DNA of 41,032 bases from Pseudomonadota bacterium. Lineage in GTDB: Bacteria; Pseudomonadota; Gammaproteobacteria; Burkholderiales; Burkholderiaceae_F. Of the stretch, positions 1 through 8,692 are shown piece by piece. Both the position numbers and the translations under genes were made by a program. Location: the NCBI GenBank assembly GCA_021842465.1, contig JAKBZN010000022.1, positions 1-41,032 of the forward strand, read 5' to 3'. How positions within the stretch are numbered: position 1 is the first letter of the stretch; the number at the start of each line of letters is the position of its first letter. Below the pieces are notes generated by a model, which worked only from the letters and a program-made list of their open reading frames with translations, was not told where the DNA came from and ran no database searches.

Positions 1-237
1 GTACGATGGATCGAAGAACGCAAAGCAAACCCGGCGGTTCCCGCCGCATCCACCGAAGAAATCACCGGCGAACCGGCTGCGCGCGAGCAGTGGCGCATGC
101 CGCCGCTCGCCACGCTGCCGCCGCTGCGGCTCACGCTGCTCCATCGCGTGTGGATGGGTGTGCTGCGCGGGTACCTGGTAATCGCGGCGGGAATGCTGCT
201 GGTCAAGATCGTCCGGATGGCGGCGGGAGCGGCCTGA
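1..237 (+). CDS. C-terminal end of an unidentified membrane protein (partial)
   Basis: An open frame enters from the left edge in frame 1 and stops at TGA 235-237, leaving 78 residues. The visible part is a proline/alanine-rich, probably cytoplasmic stretch followed near residues 55-75 by one hydrophobic segment (GYLVIAAGMLLVKIV) and a short basic tail. This suggests the last transmembrane helix of an inner-membrane protein whose body lies outside the window. The codon use is GC-rich and like its neighbours. I do not recognise the family. A 120-base gap with no clear signal separates it from the porin gene. Confidence 0.55.
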   Translation, partial: VRWIEERKANPAVPAASTEEITGEPAAREQWRMPPLATLPPLRLTLLHRVWMGVLRGYLVIAAGMLLVKIVRMAAGAA

Positions 238-329
238 GCCGCTGCCCGCGCCGGGCGTGGATGGCTCGCGCAGCCGGCGCCCCCGATCCGTCCTGCCGAC
301 GGCATCCCCCCCGATGCCACGACGACAAT

Positions 330-353
330 CCATTGCCATTCCCATTGCCATAT
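330..353 (+). repeat. Four tandem CCATTN hexamers just upstream of the porin start
   Basis: Four consecutive 6-base units read CCATTG, CCATTC, CCATTG and CCATAT, ending four bases before the porin ATG at 358. They occupy the place where a ribosome binding site would be expected, and no purine-rich Shine-Dalgarno sequence is visible there. They may be chance low-complexity sequence. A hexamer tract this close to a start codon could also vary in copy number and alter initiation. Confidence 0.5.
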
Positions 354-357
354 CCTC

Positions 358-1794
358 ATGCCAACCATTCCGCGCCTGCGGCGCTGGGCACTTGCCGCCC
401 TGTTTCTGCCATTGACCGCCCTCGCCGACGGCGGCACGGCAACCGTGCCCAGCACGACGGACGTGTCGACCATTCCCAACGCACCCCCCCCATCGAACGG
501 GTCGACCCCAGCCGGCGCGCCAACCGCATCGGAAACGCCGGGTGCCGCCGCCCAGCAGGACTGGAACCTGCACGGACAATTCACGGACGTCACCCAGTTT
601 CACCCTCGCTTCGCTTCCCCATACCAGGGAACCAATAGCCTCCCCCCGGGAGGCAGCGCCAAGACGACGAACGACATCACGCTCTATGCCGGCCTGCGCC
701 TTTGGCATGGCGCCGCGGTGTACGCCAACCCCGAGATCGATCAGGGCTTCGGCTTGGGCAACACGCTGGGCGTTGCCGGCTTCCCCAGCGGCGAGGCATA
801 CAAGGTCGGAGCAAGCAACCCGTACTACCAGTTGCAGCGCCTGTTCCTGCGGCAGGTGATCGCCATCGGTTCCCATGGGACCACCAGCGCGGTGTCGGAC
901 GATCTGAACCAGCTCGCCGGAACCCAGGCTGATGACAATGTGACGATCACCATCGGCAAATTGTCGGTCGTCGACATTTTCGACAACAATCGATATGCCC
1001 ACGACCCACGCAACGACTTTCTGAACTGGTCGATCATCGACAGCGGCGCATTCGACTACGCCGCCAATGCCTGGGGATACACCGACGGCGGCGCCGTCGA
1101 GTGGAACCAGGGCCGCTGGACCTTGCGCGGCGGATTTTTCGCCCTGTCGAGCCAACCCAACGGAACCAAGATCGATACCACGTTCCATCAGTTCGAGTGG
1201 GTCTCCGAACTCGAGGAGCGGCATCAGATCGCCGGGCATCCCGGCAAGATCCGCTTCCTGGTCTACGACAACCGGGGACGCTTCGGCGCCTACGACGCCG
1301 CGCTGGCATACGCGGAGTTGACCGGGACCACGCCCAGCACCGCCACCGTGCGCCGCTTCGCCTCGAAGCCCGGCGGCGCCATCAATGCCGAACAGGAGAT
1401 CACGTCCGATCTCGGTGCCTTCCTGCGCCTGAGCGCGAGCAACGGCCAGCAGGAGGCGTACGACTTCACGGAGATCGACAAATCGCTCGCGACCGGGCTG
1501 TCCTTGCAGGGGACCCGCTGGAACCGAGCCAATGACACGGCAGGATTCGCGCTCGTGGTCAATGGCCTGTCGCATGCGGCGCAGCAATACTTCGCAGCGG
1601 GCGGGCTGGGCATCGTCATCGGCGACGGCAGACTGAACTACGGCACGGAACGGATCGCCGAGACGTATTACGCCTATCACGCATGCGAGCACATCACCGT
1701 CACCGGCGATTACCAACTGGTGGTCAATCCGGCCTACAACCGCGATCGCGGACCGGTGTCGATTTTCGGCTTGCGCTTGCACGCAGAGTACTGA
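358..1794 (+). CDS. OprB-family carbohydrate-selective porin
   Basis: The 478-residue protein starts with a classical signal peptide (MPTIPRLRRWALAALFLPLTA, cleavage near ALA-DG at residue 23). A Thr/Pro/Ala-rich linker follows to about residue 60, then a beta-barrel domain that begins WNLHGQFTDVTQFHPRFASP. The repeated aromatic/Gly strands, the VTITIGKLSVVDIFDNNRYAHDPRNDF-like segment near residue 200 (IGKLSVVDIFDNN) and the C-terminal LRLHAEY ending are typical of OprB. OprB proteins are outer-membrane channels that admit mono- and disaccharides. The next gene is 110 bases away, so it may be transcribed alone. The ATG at 358 is the first in-frame start, but it lacks a visible ribosome binding site. 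The substrate cannot be inferred. Confidence 0.88.
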   Translation: MPTIPRLRRWALAALFLPLTALADGGTATVPSTTDVSTIPNAPPPSNGSTPAGAPTASETPGAAAQQDWNLHGQFTDVTQFHPRFASPYQGTNSLPPGGSAKTTNDITLYAGLRLWHGAAVYANPEIDQGFGLGNTLGVAGFPSGEAYKVGASNPYYQLQRLFLRQVIAIGSHGTTSAVSDDLNQLAGTQADDNVTITIGKLSVVDIFDNNRYAHDPRNDFLNWSIIDSGAFDYAANAWGYTDGGAVEWNQGRWTLRGGFFALSSQPNGTKIDTTFHQFEWVSELEERHQIAGHPGKIRFLVYDNRGRFGAYDAALAYAELTGTTPSTATVRRFASKPGGAINAEQEITSDLGAFLRLSASNGQQEAYDFTEIDKSLATGLSLQGTRWNRANDTAGFALVVNGLSHAAQQYFAAGGLGIVIGDGRLNYGTERIAETYYAYHACEHITVTGDYQLVVNPAYNRDRGPVSIFGLRLHAEY

Positions 1795-1904
1795 TCCGCC
1801 GTACCACGACTCGAAATGCGCGGTGTCGGAACACGAACGGTCGCAGCGCGGCGGCAAATGCCTGCTATGGTTCCGGTCCTGTCTGATCCATACCACCGGA
1901 CACG

Positions 1905-2855
1905 ATGACGACGACCTCCCGCCGCGCGCTCTGGGAAGGGGCCGCGGCCGGCTATCTGGGCGGAATCGCCTGGCTTGCCCAGATCACGGCGTTTCCCTAC
2001 TTTCTGTTCCCGGAACTCGGCGCGCTCGCGCACGACATCCTGACGCGTCCGCGCGGCACCTGGGCGCGCGCGCCACTGCTGCTCATCATCACCCCGCTGC
2101 TCACGGCGGCCGTCGGCACCTACGTTGCCCGCCACTGGGCATACGGCCCGGTAGCCGTGCTGCTGATCGTGGGGGTGGCCATCCTGGTGATTCGTGCGCT
2201 GCACTCCCCGATCGCGCCAGCGATCTCGGCGGGCCTGCTGCCGCTCGTCCTCGGAGAAAAAAGCTGGTGGTATCCCCCTGCGATCCTGCTCGGCACCGGG
2301 CTGCTCGCGGCGGTCGCCTTCGCGCGCCTGCGTTGGTTCTCGCCGCCGCCGGCGCCGGAATCGGCGGCCAACACCCTTGACGACATCCTGGAGCGACCGC
2401 CCCGGGATTGGTCGTGGGTCGCGTTCTACCTGGTATTCCTCACGGTCGGCGCGACGGTATCCGAACTGCTGGACTGGCATTTCCTCCTCTATCCACCGCT
2501 CGCGGTGATCGGTTTCGAGATGTTCGCGCACACCCGGGTCTGCCCCTGGGCCAACCGCCCGCTGGCGCTGCCGGTCGCCTGTGCATCGACGGCCGCGATC
2601 GGTCTCGCGATCGTGCTGCATTTCGGCGCCGGGCCGCTCGCCGCCGCGGGCGCGACGCTCTGCGGCATCGCCGTGCTGCGCCTGCTCAATCTGCACGCCC
2701 CTCCCGCCGTGGCGGTCGGCCTGCTGCCGTTCGTCATCGAGCGCCCGGATTTTCGGTTTCCGATCGCCGTTGCCGCGGGAACGAGCCTGCTCGTTGCGGC
2801 ATTCCTGTTGTGGCGCGGGCTTTCCTCCCCGGGCGCAGCCCGCCGGGAGTCCTGA
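1905..2855 (+). CDS. Duplicated HPP-like integral membrane protein
   Basis: The protein has 316 residues, most of them in hydrophobic segments, so it is an inner-membrane protein. It consists of two related halves. Residues about 105-140 (AISAGLLPLVLGEKSWWYPP) align with residues about 268-303 (AVAVGLLPFVIERPDFRFPI), and the FPYFLFPELGA and WHFLLYPPLAV segments correspond in the same way. The second half has HAPPA just before the GLLP motif, which resembles the HPP-family signature. A soluble linker (residues 145-170, ending PPRDWSW) separates the halves. HPP proteins are small membrane proteins, and some plant and cyanobacterial members are linked to nitrite transport. Function here is not established. 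The gene is followed 77 bases later by the outer-membrane lipoprotein gene on the same strand. Confidence 0.65.
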   Translation: MTTTSRRALWEGAAAGYLGGIAWLAQITAFPYFLFPELGALAHDILTRPRGTWARAPLLLIITPLLTAAVGTYVARHWAYGPVAVLLIVGVAILVIRALHSPIAPAISAGLLPLVLGEKSWWYPPAILLGTGLLAAVAFARLRWFSPPPAPESAANTLDDILERPPRDWSWVAFYLVFLTVGATVSELLDWHFLLYPPLAVIGFEMFAHTRVCPWANRPLALPVACASTAAIGLAIVLHFGAGPLAAAGATLCGIAVLRLLNLHAPPAVAVGLLPFVIERPDFRFPIAVAAGTSLLVAAFLLWRGLSSPGAARRES

Positions 2856-2932
2856 CGGGGGGCGCGGCGGTCACGATCCCGATCATCGGCGAGGGGTATA
2901 GTTGTCCGGACATCCGAACCGGAACCCGTGGA

Positions 2933-4369
2933 ATGTTGCGACGCCTTCTCCTTCCCGCGATGCTCAGCGCCGCGCTTGCCGGCTGCGCCAGCTACCACCC
3001 GGCACCCATCGACCCCGCGCAGAACGCCGCCAAGCTCTCCGCCCGTTCCCTGCGCGATCCGCACCTCCTTGCATTTGTCCGCGCGATGCGATCGGGCGCC
3101 GGGGCTACCGCCGGGGCGACCGCGCCGGCCCGATGGGATCTGTCGACGCTGACCCTGGCGGCGCTGTACTACCACCCGAACCTCGATCTTGCGCGCTCGA
3201 GTCTCGCGCAGGCGCGGGGGGCGGTCCGCACCGCGCGACAACGCCCGAACCCGACCCTCGTCTTTCAGGACCTTTCGTACAACCAGACGGTGCGTACGCC
3301 ATCGCCCTGGACCATCGGTCCATCGATCGAGTTCGTGATCGAGACGGCCGGCAAACGCGCGGCGCGGACGGCGCAGGCGCGCCACCTTGCGGCGGCGGCG
3401 CGGGAGGATCTCGCGACCGCTTCGTGGCAGGTCCGGTCCGGCGTCCGCAACGCCCTGATCGACCTCTGGGCGGCGCGCCAAAGCCTCGCCCAGTCCCGGA
3501 ACGATCTTGGCGTCGAAGAGCAGCTCGTCGCAGCCACCGCGCAACGGTTTGCGACCGGCGCCGCCGCCGGCTTCGACCTGGCGCAGGCGCGCATCCATCG
3601 CGACGAAGCGCGCCTGACCGCGCTCAACGCGCAAAACCGCGAGGCGCAGGCACGCAATGCCCTCGCGGGTGCGATCGGCATTCCCGTCGAGGCGCTCCAC
3701 GGGATCACCATTTCGTTCGCCGACATCGCAGCCCCGCAACAGCCCGCCGCCGACGTTGCCACCGGCATCCTGCGCAAGGCGGCGTTGACCGGGCGCAGCG
3801 ACGTGCAGTCGGCACTCGCCGATTATGCGGCGGCGGAAGCGGCGCTGCAGCTTGCGATCGCCAATCAGTACCCGGACATCGCCCTGGCGCCGGGATACGA
3901 CTACAGCCAGGGCGACAACCAGTACCTCCTGATGCCCACGGTGCCGTTGCCGATCTTTCACCAGAATCAGGGGCAGATCGCGGAGGCACTGGCACAACGT
4001 GCGCAGGCGGCGGCCCAGTTCACGGCCCTCCAGGACACCGTCCTGCATGCGATCGACCAGGCAGTGACGGAGTATCGCGCGAGCGTCCGGTCGCTCGCCT
4101 CCGCCCAGGCGATCCGTGCCGAAGAAGTGCACGAGTTTCGCCGAATGCAGTCGGCATTCGATACCGGCGATGCCGACCGGCCGAGCCTGATCGCCGCGCA
4201 ACTGACGCTTGCGACCGCCACACAGGCGCAGATCGACGCGCTGGTGCGGCAGCGTCGCGCCCTGGGCTCCCTGGAGGACGCCCTGCAGCACCCGTTCTTC
4301 GCCACGGCGGCGCCCTTGCCCCTCCTCACGACCGATCCCCGCCTGTCGTCGAGCCTGTCCGCGGAATGA
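2933..4369 (+). CDS. CzcC/TolC-type outer-membrane efflux lipoprotein
   Basis: The protein has 478 residues. The start at 2933 gives MLRRLLLPAMLSAALAGCAS, a lipoprotein signal with lipobox LAGC (Cys18). An upstream in-frame extension exists but would bury this signal. Two outer-membrane efflux protein (OEP) repeats follow. They are alanine/glutamine-rich coiled-coil hairpins, with the YHPNLDLARSSLAQARG opening characteristic of this family and an extracellular strand near NQYPDIALAPGYDYSQ in the second repeat. Such proteins form the outer-membrane duct of tripartite efflux or heavy-metal (CzcCBA-type) pumps. No membrane-fusion or RND gene is adjacent. The flanks are an HPP-like protein and a ZntB-like transporter, so a role in metal export is a guess. 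A TATAGT sequence near 2897 could be a -10 element. Confidence 0.85.
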   Translation: MLRRLLLPAMLSAALAGCASYHPAPIDPAQNAAKLSARSLRDPHLLAFVRAMRSGAGATAGATAPARWDLSTLTLAALYYHPNLDLARSSLAQARGAVRTARQRPNPTLVFQDLSYNQTVRTPSPWTIGPSIEFVIETAGKRAARTAQARHLAAAAREDLATASWQVRSGVRNALIDLWAARQSLAQSRNDLGVEEQLVAATAQRFATGAAAGFDLAQARIHRDEARLTALNAQNREAQARNALAGAIGIPVEALHGITISFADIAAPQQPAADVATGILRKAALTGRSDVQSALADYAAAEAALQLAIANQYPDIALAPGYDYSQGDNQYLLMPTVPLPIFHQNQGQIAEALAQRAQAAAQFTALQDTVLHAIDQAVTEYRASVRSLASAQAIRAEEVHEFRRMQSAFDTGDADRPSLIAAQLTLATATQAQIDALVRQRRALGSLEDALQHPFFATAAPLPLLTTDPRLSSSLSAE

Positions 4370-4382
4370 TGGCGGCATCGCC

Positions 4383-5378
4383 ATGGCCACGCCGCCGCCC
4401 CGCACCGAACTCGTCCACGCATACCTGTTCTCGTCGGACGGCATCGGTCGCCGCGTCGATGCCGACGCGGCGCTGGCCTGGTTGAACGCCACGCCGCGAT
4501 CGAGCACCGAATTCCTCTGGCTGCATTTCAGCAGTCCCCACGGCATCAGCAAGAACTGGCTGCGCCACATCGATCTCGCCGACACGTTCCGGGAGGTCCT
4601 GCAGGAAGAGCGGCGCTCAAGCCGCGTCTCGCACGTCCGACTCGGCCTCTTCGCCGTGCTCAACGAAGTCGACTATGAACCCGCCCGCCGCACGCAGACC
4701 TCGTCGTCCACCCTGTGGCTGAGCCTGCGCGAGCGCTGGTTACTCAGCGCCTGGAACGGTCCGATGCAGTCGGTCCAGCAACTCGCCGAAGATATCGAAG
4801 CGACCCAGCGGTTCCGCACCCCACTGGCGCTGGTAGTGGAACTGATGAACCATCAGTCCATCCGGCTCGCGGACATCCTGCGCGACATCTCCGAGTCGGC
4901 CAACCGGGTGGAGAAGATGCTCGATCGCGACCGCCTGCCGCGCCGCGCCTCGCTGGGCGGATTTCGCCGCGACCTCATGCGCCTGCAGCGGCTGCTCGCC
5001 CCCGATCCCGACTCTCTCGTGCAGGTCCTGAACCGGCCACCGCGCTGGGCAAGCGAGGAAGATCTTGATACGCTGCATCTGGCCACCGAAAACTTCCTCG
5101 TCGTCCTGCGCGACCTGGAAAGCCTGCAGGGACGCATCACCCTGCTGGTGGAGGAAATCGCCGCGCGCGTGGCCGAGCGGACCAACCGCAGCGTCTTCGT
5201 CCTGACCGCGGTGACCGTGATCGCGCTGCCGGCGACCGTCATCGGCACGGTGTTCGGCATGAACGTGGGCGGGATGCCGATGCGGGGCGAGGCATACGGC
5301 TTCAGCGTCGTCCTGGCGATCTCCGGGTTGTTGACGGTGGTCGCGTCCTGGTGGATTGCGCGACTGCTGCGGGATTGA
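4383..5378 (+). CDS. zntB: ZntB/CorA-family divalent cation transporter
   Basis: The protein has 331 residues starting at ATG 4383, 13 bases after the preceding stop. The long N-terminal cytoplasmic domain (about 1-265) has the TTEFLWLHF-like motif seen in ZntB (STEFLWLHFSS) followed by helical segments (ANRVEKMLDRDRLPRR, LQGRITLLVEEIAARVAER). Two C-terminal transmembrane helices enclose the family signature GMN (residues about 292-294, VFGMNVGGMPM). ZntB proteins are pentameric inner-membrane zinc transporters, and related CorA proteins move magnesium. In ZntB the GMN is followed by GG, as here, which favours ZntB over CorA. The symbol is assigned from that similarity only. Confidence 0.85.
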   Translation: MATPPPRTELVHAYLFSSDGIGRRVDADAALAWLNATPRSSTEFLWLHFSSPHGISKNWLRHIDLADTFREVLQEERRSSRVSHVRLGLFAVLNEVDYEPARRTQTSSSTLWLSLRERWLLSAWNGPMQSVQQLAEDIEATQRFRTPLALVVELMNHQSIRLADILRDISESANRVEKMLDRDRLPRRASLGGFRRDLMRLQRLLAPDPDSLVQVLNRPPRWASEEDLDTLHLATENFLVVLRDLESLQGRITLLVEEIAARVAERTNRSVFVLTAVTVIALPATVIGTVFGMNVGGMPMRGEAYGFSVVLAISGLLTVVASWWIARLLRD

Positions 5379-5427
5379 GCGCGACCGGAAGGATTGATCG
5401 GCACAACGAGCCCAAGGGACGTTGCAA

Positions 5428-6573
5428 ATGGCGCAAACCTCGGTGATCGACGACGCGGCACTCCAAGGCGTGATCGATGCGCTGGCGGCACAGGGCTACG
5501 CGGTGATCGCGCCGGTCGTGCGCGACGACGCGATCGGCCTCGAACCGATCTCCGGAATCGGCGATCTTCCCCGCGGGTGGTCGGACGTGCAGGCACCAGG
5601 GCGCTACCGCCTGGAACAAGGACATTGCGATCCGGGCGCGCGCTTCGGGACCACGGTCGGCCCCCAATCCTGGAAGCGTTTCCTGCATCCGCCCCGTCAG
5701 GTCCTCTGGACCGCCCGGCGGCAAGCCGACGGCGGCTTTGCCGTCTCGTCCGGAGCTTCGGATACAACGGAGGGCCATGCCGAAACCGCACCGCGGCGAC
5801 AGGCGTTTCTCGGCGTGCGTGCCTGCGAATTGCACGCCATCGCCATCCAGGACCGGGTGTTTCGGAGCGGCCCGTTCGCCGACCCCGGATATGCGGCACG
5901 GCGCGCGGCAACCTTCGTCATCGCGGTGGAATGCGGGCAGGCGGCGGAGACCTGCTTCTGCGCCGCGATGCAAACCGGGCCCGCGGCATCTTCCGGATTC
6001 GACCTCGCGTTGACCGAATTTCCCGAACGCGGAGAGTTCCTGGCCACCGCCGGAAGCGAGCGCGGCGCGGCACTGCTCGCGAGCGTCCCGCGGCGACCGG
6101 CGACCGACGAGGACATCGCCGCAGCGCGGGCTACGGTCGCGCGGGCCGCGGCGATGCAAACGCGGACCATCGACACCACCCGGATCCGCGAACGCCTGCA
6201 AGCCCAACCCCAGCACCCGTTGTGGGAATCGGTCGGCGAGCGATGCCTGACCTGCGGCAACTGCACCATGGTCTGTCCGACCTGCTTTTGCACCGCGGTC
6301 TCGGACGCCAGCGACCTCTCCGGCGAGACCGCATGGCGCGTGCGCGAATGGGATTCCTGTTTTACGCTGTCGTTTTCCCACCTGCACGGTGGATCGGTGC
6401 GGCGCACCAACGCGGCACGCTACCGACAGTGGATGACACACAAGCTCGCGAACTGGGTCGATCAGTTCGGCACCAGCGGCTGCGTCGGCTGCGGGCGCTG
6501 CATCACTTGGTGTCCGGTGGGCATCGACATCACCGAAGTCGCGGGCGCGTTCACGGTCGCGGAGGACGCATGA
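5428..6573 (+). CDS. hydB: Hydrogenase beta subunit, dicluster 4Fe-4S protein (HydB-like)
   Basis: The protein has 381 residues. The ATG at 5428 follows an AAGGGA ribosome site at about 5413; a TTG two codons earlier is less likely. The N-terminal part (to about residue 260) resembles the sulfhydrogenase beta-subunit domain with [17 protein letters not shown] and a cysteine-containing insert. The C-terminal part carries two 4Fe-4S ligand sets, C273-C276-C279-C283 ([11 protein letters not shown]) and C352-C355-C358-C362 ([11 protein letters not shown]). In group 3b hydrogenases this subunit passes electrons between the FAD/NAD(P) subunit and the hydrogenase core. It is the first gene of a six-gene operon whose reading frames nearly all overlap, and it overlaps the next gene by ATGA. 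Confidence 0.88.
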   Translation: MAQTSVIDDAALQGVIDALAAQGYAVIAPVVRDDAIGLEPISGIGDLPRGWSDVQAPGRYRLEQGHCDPGARFGTTVGPQSWKRFLHPPRQVLWTARRQADGGFAVSSGASDTTEGHAETAPRRQAFLGVRACELHAIAIQDRVFRSGPFADPGYAARRAATFVIAVECGQAAETCFCAAMQTGPAASSGFDLALTEFPERGEFLATAGSERGAALLASVPRRPATDEDIAAARATVARAAAMQTRTIDTTRIRERLQAQPQHPLWESVGERCLTCGNCTMVCPTCFCTAVSDASDLSGETAWRVREWDSCFTLSFSHLHGGSVRRTNAARYRQWMTHKLANWVDQFGTSGCVGCGRCITWCPVGIDITEVAGAFTVAEDA

Positions 6574-7034
6574 AGGACATCGCGCAGATCCTGCACGACC
6601 ATCCGTTCCTCGCCGGACTCGCGCCCGCCCACGAAGCGCTCCTCGCCGGCTGCGCCCGCAACCGGCACTTCGCGGCCGACCGCTATCTCTTCCGGGAAGG
6701 CGACCCCGCCGATGAATTCTTTCTGATCCGCCACGGCAAGGTGGCGCTGGAGATCGCCGCCCCCGGCCATGCGCCGCGGGTCATCGCGACGCTGCACGAA
6801 GGCGACATCGTCGGCGCCTCATGGCTGTTGCCGCCATATCGCTGGACGTTCGACGCGCGCGCCGCGGGAGATCTGCGGGCGATCGGTCTCGATGCCGCGT
6901 GCCTGCGCGGCAAGTGCGAAGACGATCACGACCTGGGGTACGACATGATGAAGCGGTTTCTGCCGGTGCTGGTGCAACGCCTCCATGGCGCGCGCCTGCA
7001 GATGCTCGACATCTATGGGCGGCGGGATGACTGA
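6570..7034 (+). CDS. Stand-alone cyclic-nucleotide-binding-domain protein in the hydrogenase operon
   Basis: The protein has 154 residues and its ATG overlaps the stop of the beta-subunit gene (ATGA). Nearly the whole protein is one cNMP-binding fold of the CRP/Fnr type, with [12 protein letters not shown], the [17 protein letters not shown] phosphate-binding-cassette region and the [19 protein letters not shown] strand. There is no helix-turn-helix DNA-binding domain after it: the protein ends in a single helix ([20 protein letters not shown]). It is therefore more likely a ligand sensor or structural partner of the hydrogenase than a transcription factor. Comparable genes sit in other group 3b hydrogenase clusters, as far as I recall. 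The ligand is unknown. It overlaps the next gene by 8 bases. Confidence 0.83.
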   Translation: MKDIAQILHDHPFLAGLAPAHEALLAGCARNRHFAADRYLFREGDPADEFFLIRHGKVALEIAAPGHAPRVIATLHEGDIVGASWLLPPYRWTFDARAAGDLRAIGLDAACLRGKCEDDHDLGYDMMKRFLPVLVQRLHGARLQMLDIYGRRDD

Positions 7035-7908
7035 CGCCGGCACGTTCGCCGAGGCGGATGTCGGTCGCCTTCCCGGAAAGGCGACCGACCCGTTCCTCCC
7101 GACGTGCTATCGGGTTGCCGCCGTACGCCGCGAACTGGCGGACACGGTGACGCTGGATCTGCTCCCCGAGTCGGGCGCGGCGCGCCCGGACTTCGCGCCC
7201 GGGCAGTTCAACATGCTCTACGCCTTCGGCATAGGCGAAATCCCGATCAGCGTCAGCGGCCCTCCCGATCGTGGTTCCGCCTTCAGCCACACGGTGCGCA
7301 GCGTGGGGGCGGTGAGCGCGGCGCTCGCGAAGCTCGCACCCGGTGCCGTAATCGGGCTGCGGGGGCCGTACGGGCGCGGCTGGCCGCTCGAAGCGGCCGA
7401 AGACGGCGACGTCGTGCTGATCGCGGGCGGGCTGGGGCTGGCGCCGCTGCGCCCCGCCCTTTACGCCATTCTTGCCCGCCGCGGACGCTATGGGCGCGTC
7501 GCCCTGCTCTGCGGCAGCCGCACGCCGTCCGACCAGCTCTTTCGCGACGAACTCGAGCGCTGGAGCGAACGAGCCGACCTGCAGGTGCTCCGGACCGTGG
7601 ACCATGCCGATGCATCGTGGCACGGCACCGTCGGGGTGGTTCCCGCCCTGGTGACGCGGACGACGTTCGACCCCGCGAACACGACGGCGATGGTCTGCGG
7701 GCCGGAGATCATGATGCGGTTTTCGGCCGCCGCGCTCGTGCAGGCCGGCGTTGCGGCTTCGCACGTCCACCTCTCGCTGGAACGCAACATGCACTGCGCG
7801 ATCGGCTTGTGCGGCCACTGCCAGTTCGGTCCCGACTTCGTCTGCAAGGACGGGCCGGTGACGACGTACGAACGCGTCGCGCAAGCGCTCGTGGTGCGGG
7901 AACTGTGA
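7027..7908 (+). CDS. hydG: Hydrogenase gamma subunit, FAD/NAD(P)-binding reductase (HydG-like)
   Basis: The protein has 293 residues starting at ATG 7027 inside the end of the preceding gene. It has the ferredoxin-NADP reductase fold: an FAD-binding barrel with [20 protein letters not shown], then a nucleotide-binding domain with [18 protein letters not shown] and [17 protein letters not shown]. The C-terminus carries a 2Fe-2S ligand set like that of dihydroorotate dehydrogenase electron-transfer subunits (C257, C262, C265, C273; [17 protein letters not shown]). In group 3b enzymes this subunit exchanges electrons with NAD(P)H. It acts in the cytoplasm together with the neighbouring beta, delta and alpha subunits. 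Confidence 0.9.
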   Translation: MTDAGTFAEADVGRLPGKATDPFLPTCYRVAAVRRELADTVTLDLLPESGAARPDFAPGQFNMLYAFGIGEIPISVSGPPDRGSAFSHTVRSVGAVSAALAKLAPGAVIGLRGPYGRGWPLEAAEDGDVVLIAGGLGLAPLRPALYAILARRGRYGRVALLCGSRTPSDQLFRDELERWSERADLQVLRTVDHADASWHGTVGVVPALVTRTTFDPANTTAMVCGPEIMMRFSAAALVQAGVAASHVHLSLERNMHCAIGLCGHCQFGPDFVCKDGPVTTYERVAQALVVREL

Positions 7909-7921
7909 ACGGCGGCGAATC

Positions 7922-8692
7922 ATGAGCGCCCGCCCCCGCCTCGCCGTCTGGAAATTCGCATCCTGCGACGGCTGCCAGTTGTCGCTGCTCGAATGCGAGG
8001 ACGAACTGCTCGCGTTGGCACACGCGGTGGAAATCGCCAACTTCGCCGAGGCCTCGAGCGCGGTCCTGCCGGGTCCCTACGACGTGTCGCTGGTCGAGGG
8101 ATCGATCACCACCGCGCACGATGCCCAGCGCATCCTCGCGGTTCGGGCCCAGTCGCGGGTGCTCGTCGCGATCGGCGCCTGTGCGACCGCGGGCGGCATC
8201 CAGGCGCTGCGCAATTTCGGCGACGTCGATGCCTTCGCCGCGGCGGTCTATCCGTCACCGCGATTCCTGGCAACGCTGGCGACCGCGACGCCGATCTCGG
8301 CCCACGTTGCGGTCGATCTGGAGTTGCGCGGCTGTCCGGTCGACAAGCGGCAACTGCTCGAAGTCGTCGCCGCCCTGCTGGCGGGCCGGCGCCCGGCGAT
8401 TGCCGGCTACAGCGTTTGCATCGAATGCAAGCGGCGCGGCAACGTATGCGTGGCCGTGCAGGGCACGCCCTGCCTCGGACCGGCGACCCATGCCGGCTGC
8501 GGCGCGATCTGTCCGGCATTCCGCCGCGGCTGCTACGGCTGCTTCGGGCCGATGGAAACCCCCAACCTTCCGGCGCTGACCGCGCATTGGCGACAAGGAG
8601 GCATGCCGCCGCGCGCAATCCAGCAGGCCTTGCGGATGTTCACGCCCGCGGCACCCGAATTCGCGGCGGAAAGCGAACGCCATGGCGACTAG
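7922..8692 (+). CDS. hydD: [NiFe] hydrogenase small subunit (HydD-like)
   Basis: The protein has 256 residues with no twin-arginine signal, so the enzyme is cytoplasmic. The proximal-cluster motif [10 protein letters not shown] is at residues 15-24, followed by GACATAGG and RGCPVDK ligands. A cysteine-rich C-terminal region ([37 protein letters not shown]) would bind further 4Fe-4S clusters, as in sulfhydrogenase delta subunits. The ATG at 7922 is 13 bases after the gamma-subunit stop, with GGCGG just upstream. The gene overlaps the large-subunit gene by 11 bases in another frame. Confidence 0.93.
   Translation: MSARPRLAVWKFASCDGCQLSLLECEDELLALAHAVEIANFAEASSAVLPGPYDVSLVEGSITTAHDAQRILAVRAQSRVLVAIGACATAGGIQALRNFGDVDAFAAAVYPSPRFLATLATATPISAHVAVDLELRGCPVDKRQLLEVVAALLAGRRPAIAGYSVCIECKRRGNVCVAVQGTPCLGPATHAGCGAICPAFRRGCYGCFGPMETPNLPALTAHWRQGGMPPRAIQQALRMFTPAAPEFAAESERHGD

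Noticed and set aside
2489-4663. 724-residue open frame on the minus strand
   Set aside because: It is antisense to the outer-membrane lipoprotein gene, is Arg-rich with no recognisable domain, and is explained by high GC third positions.
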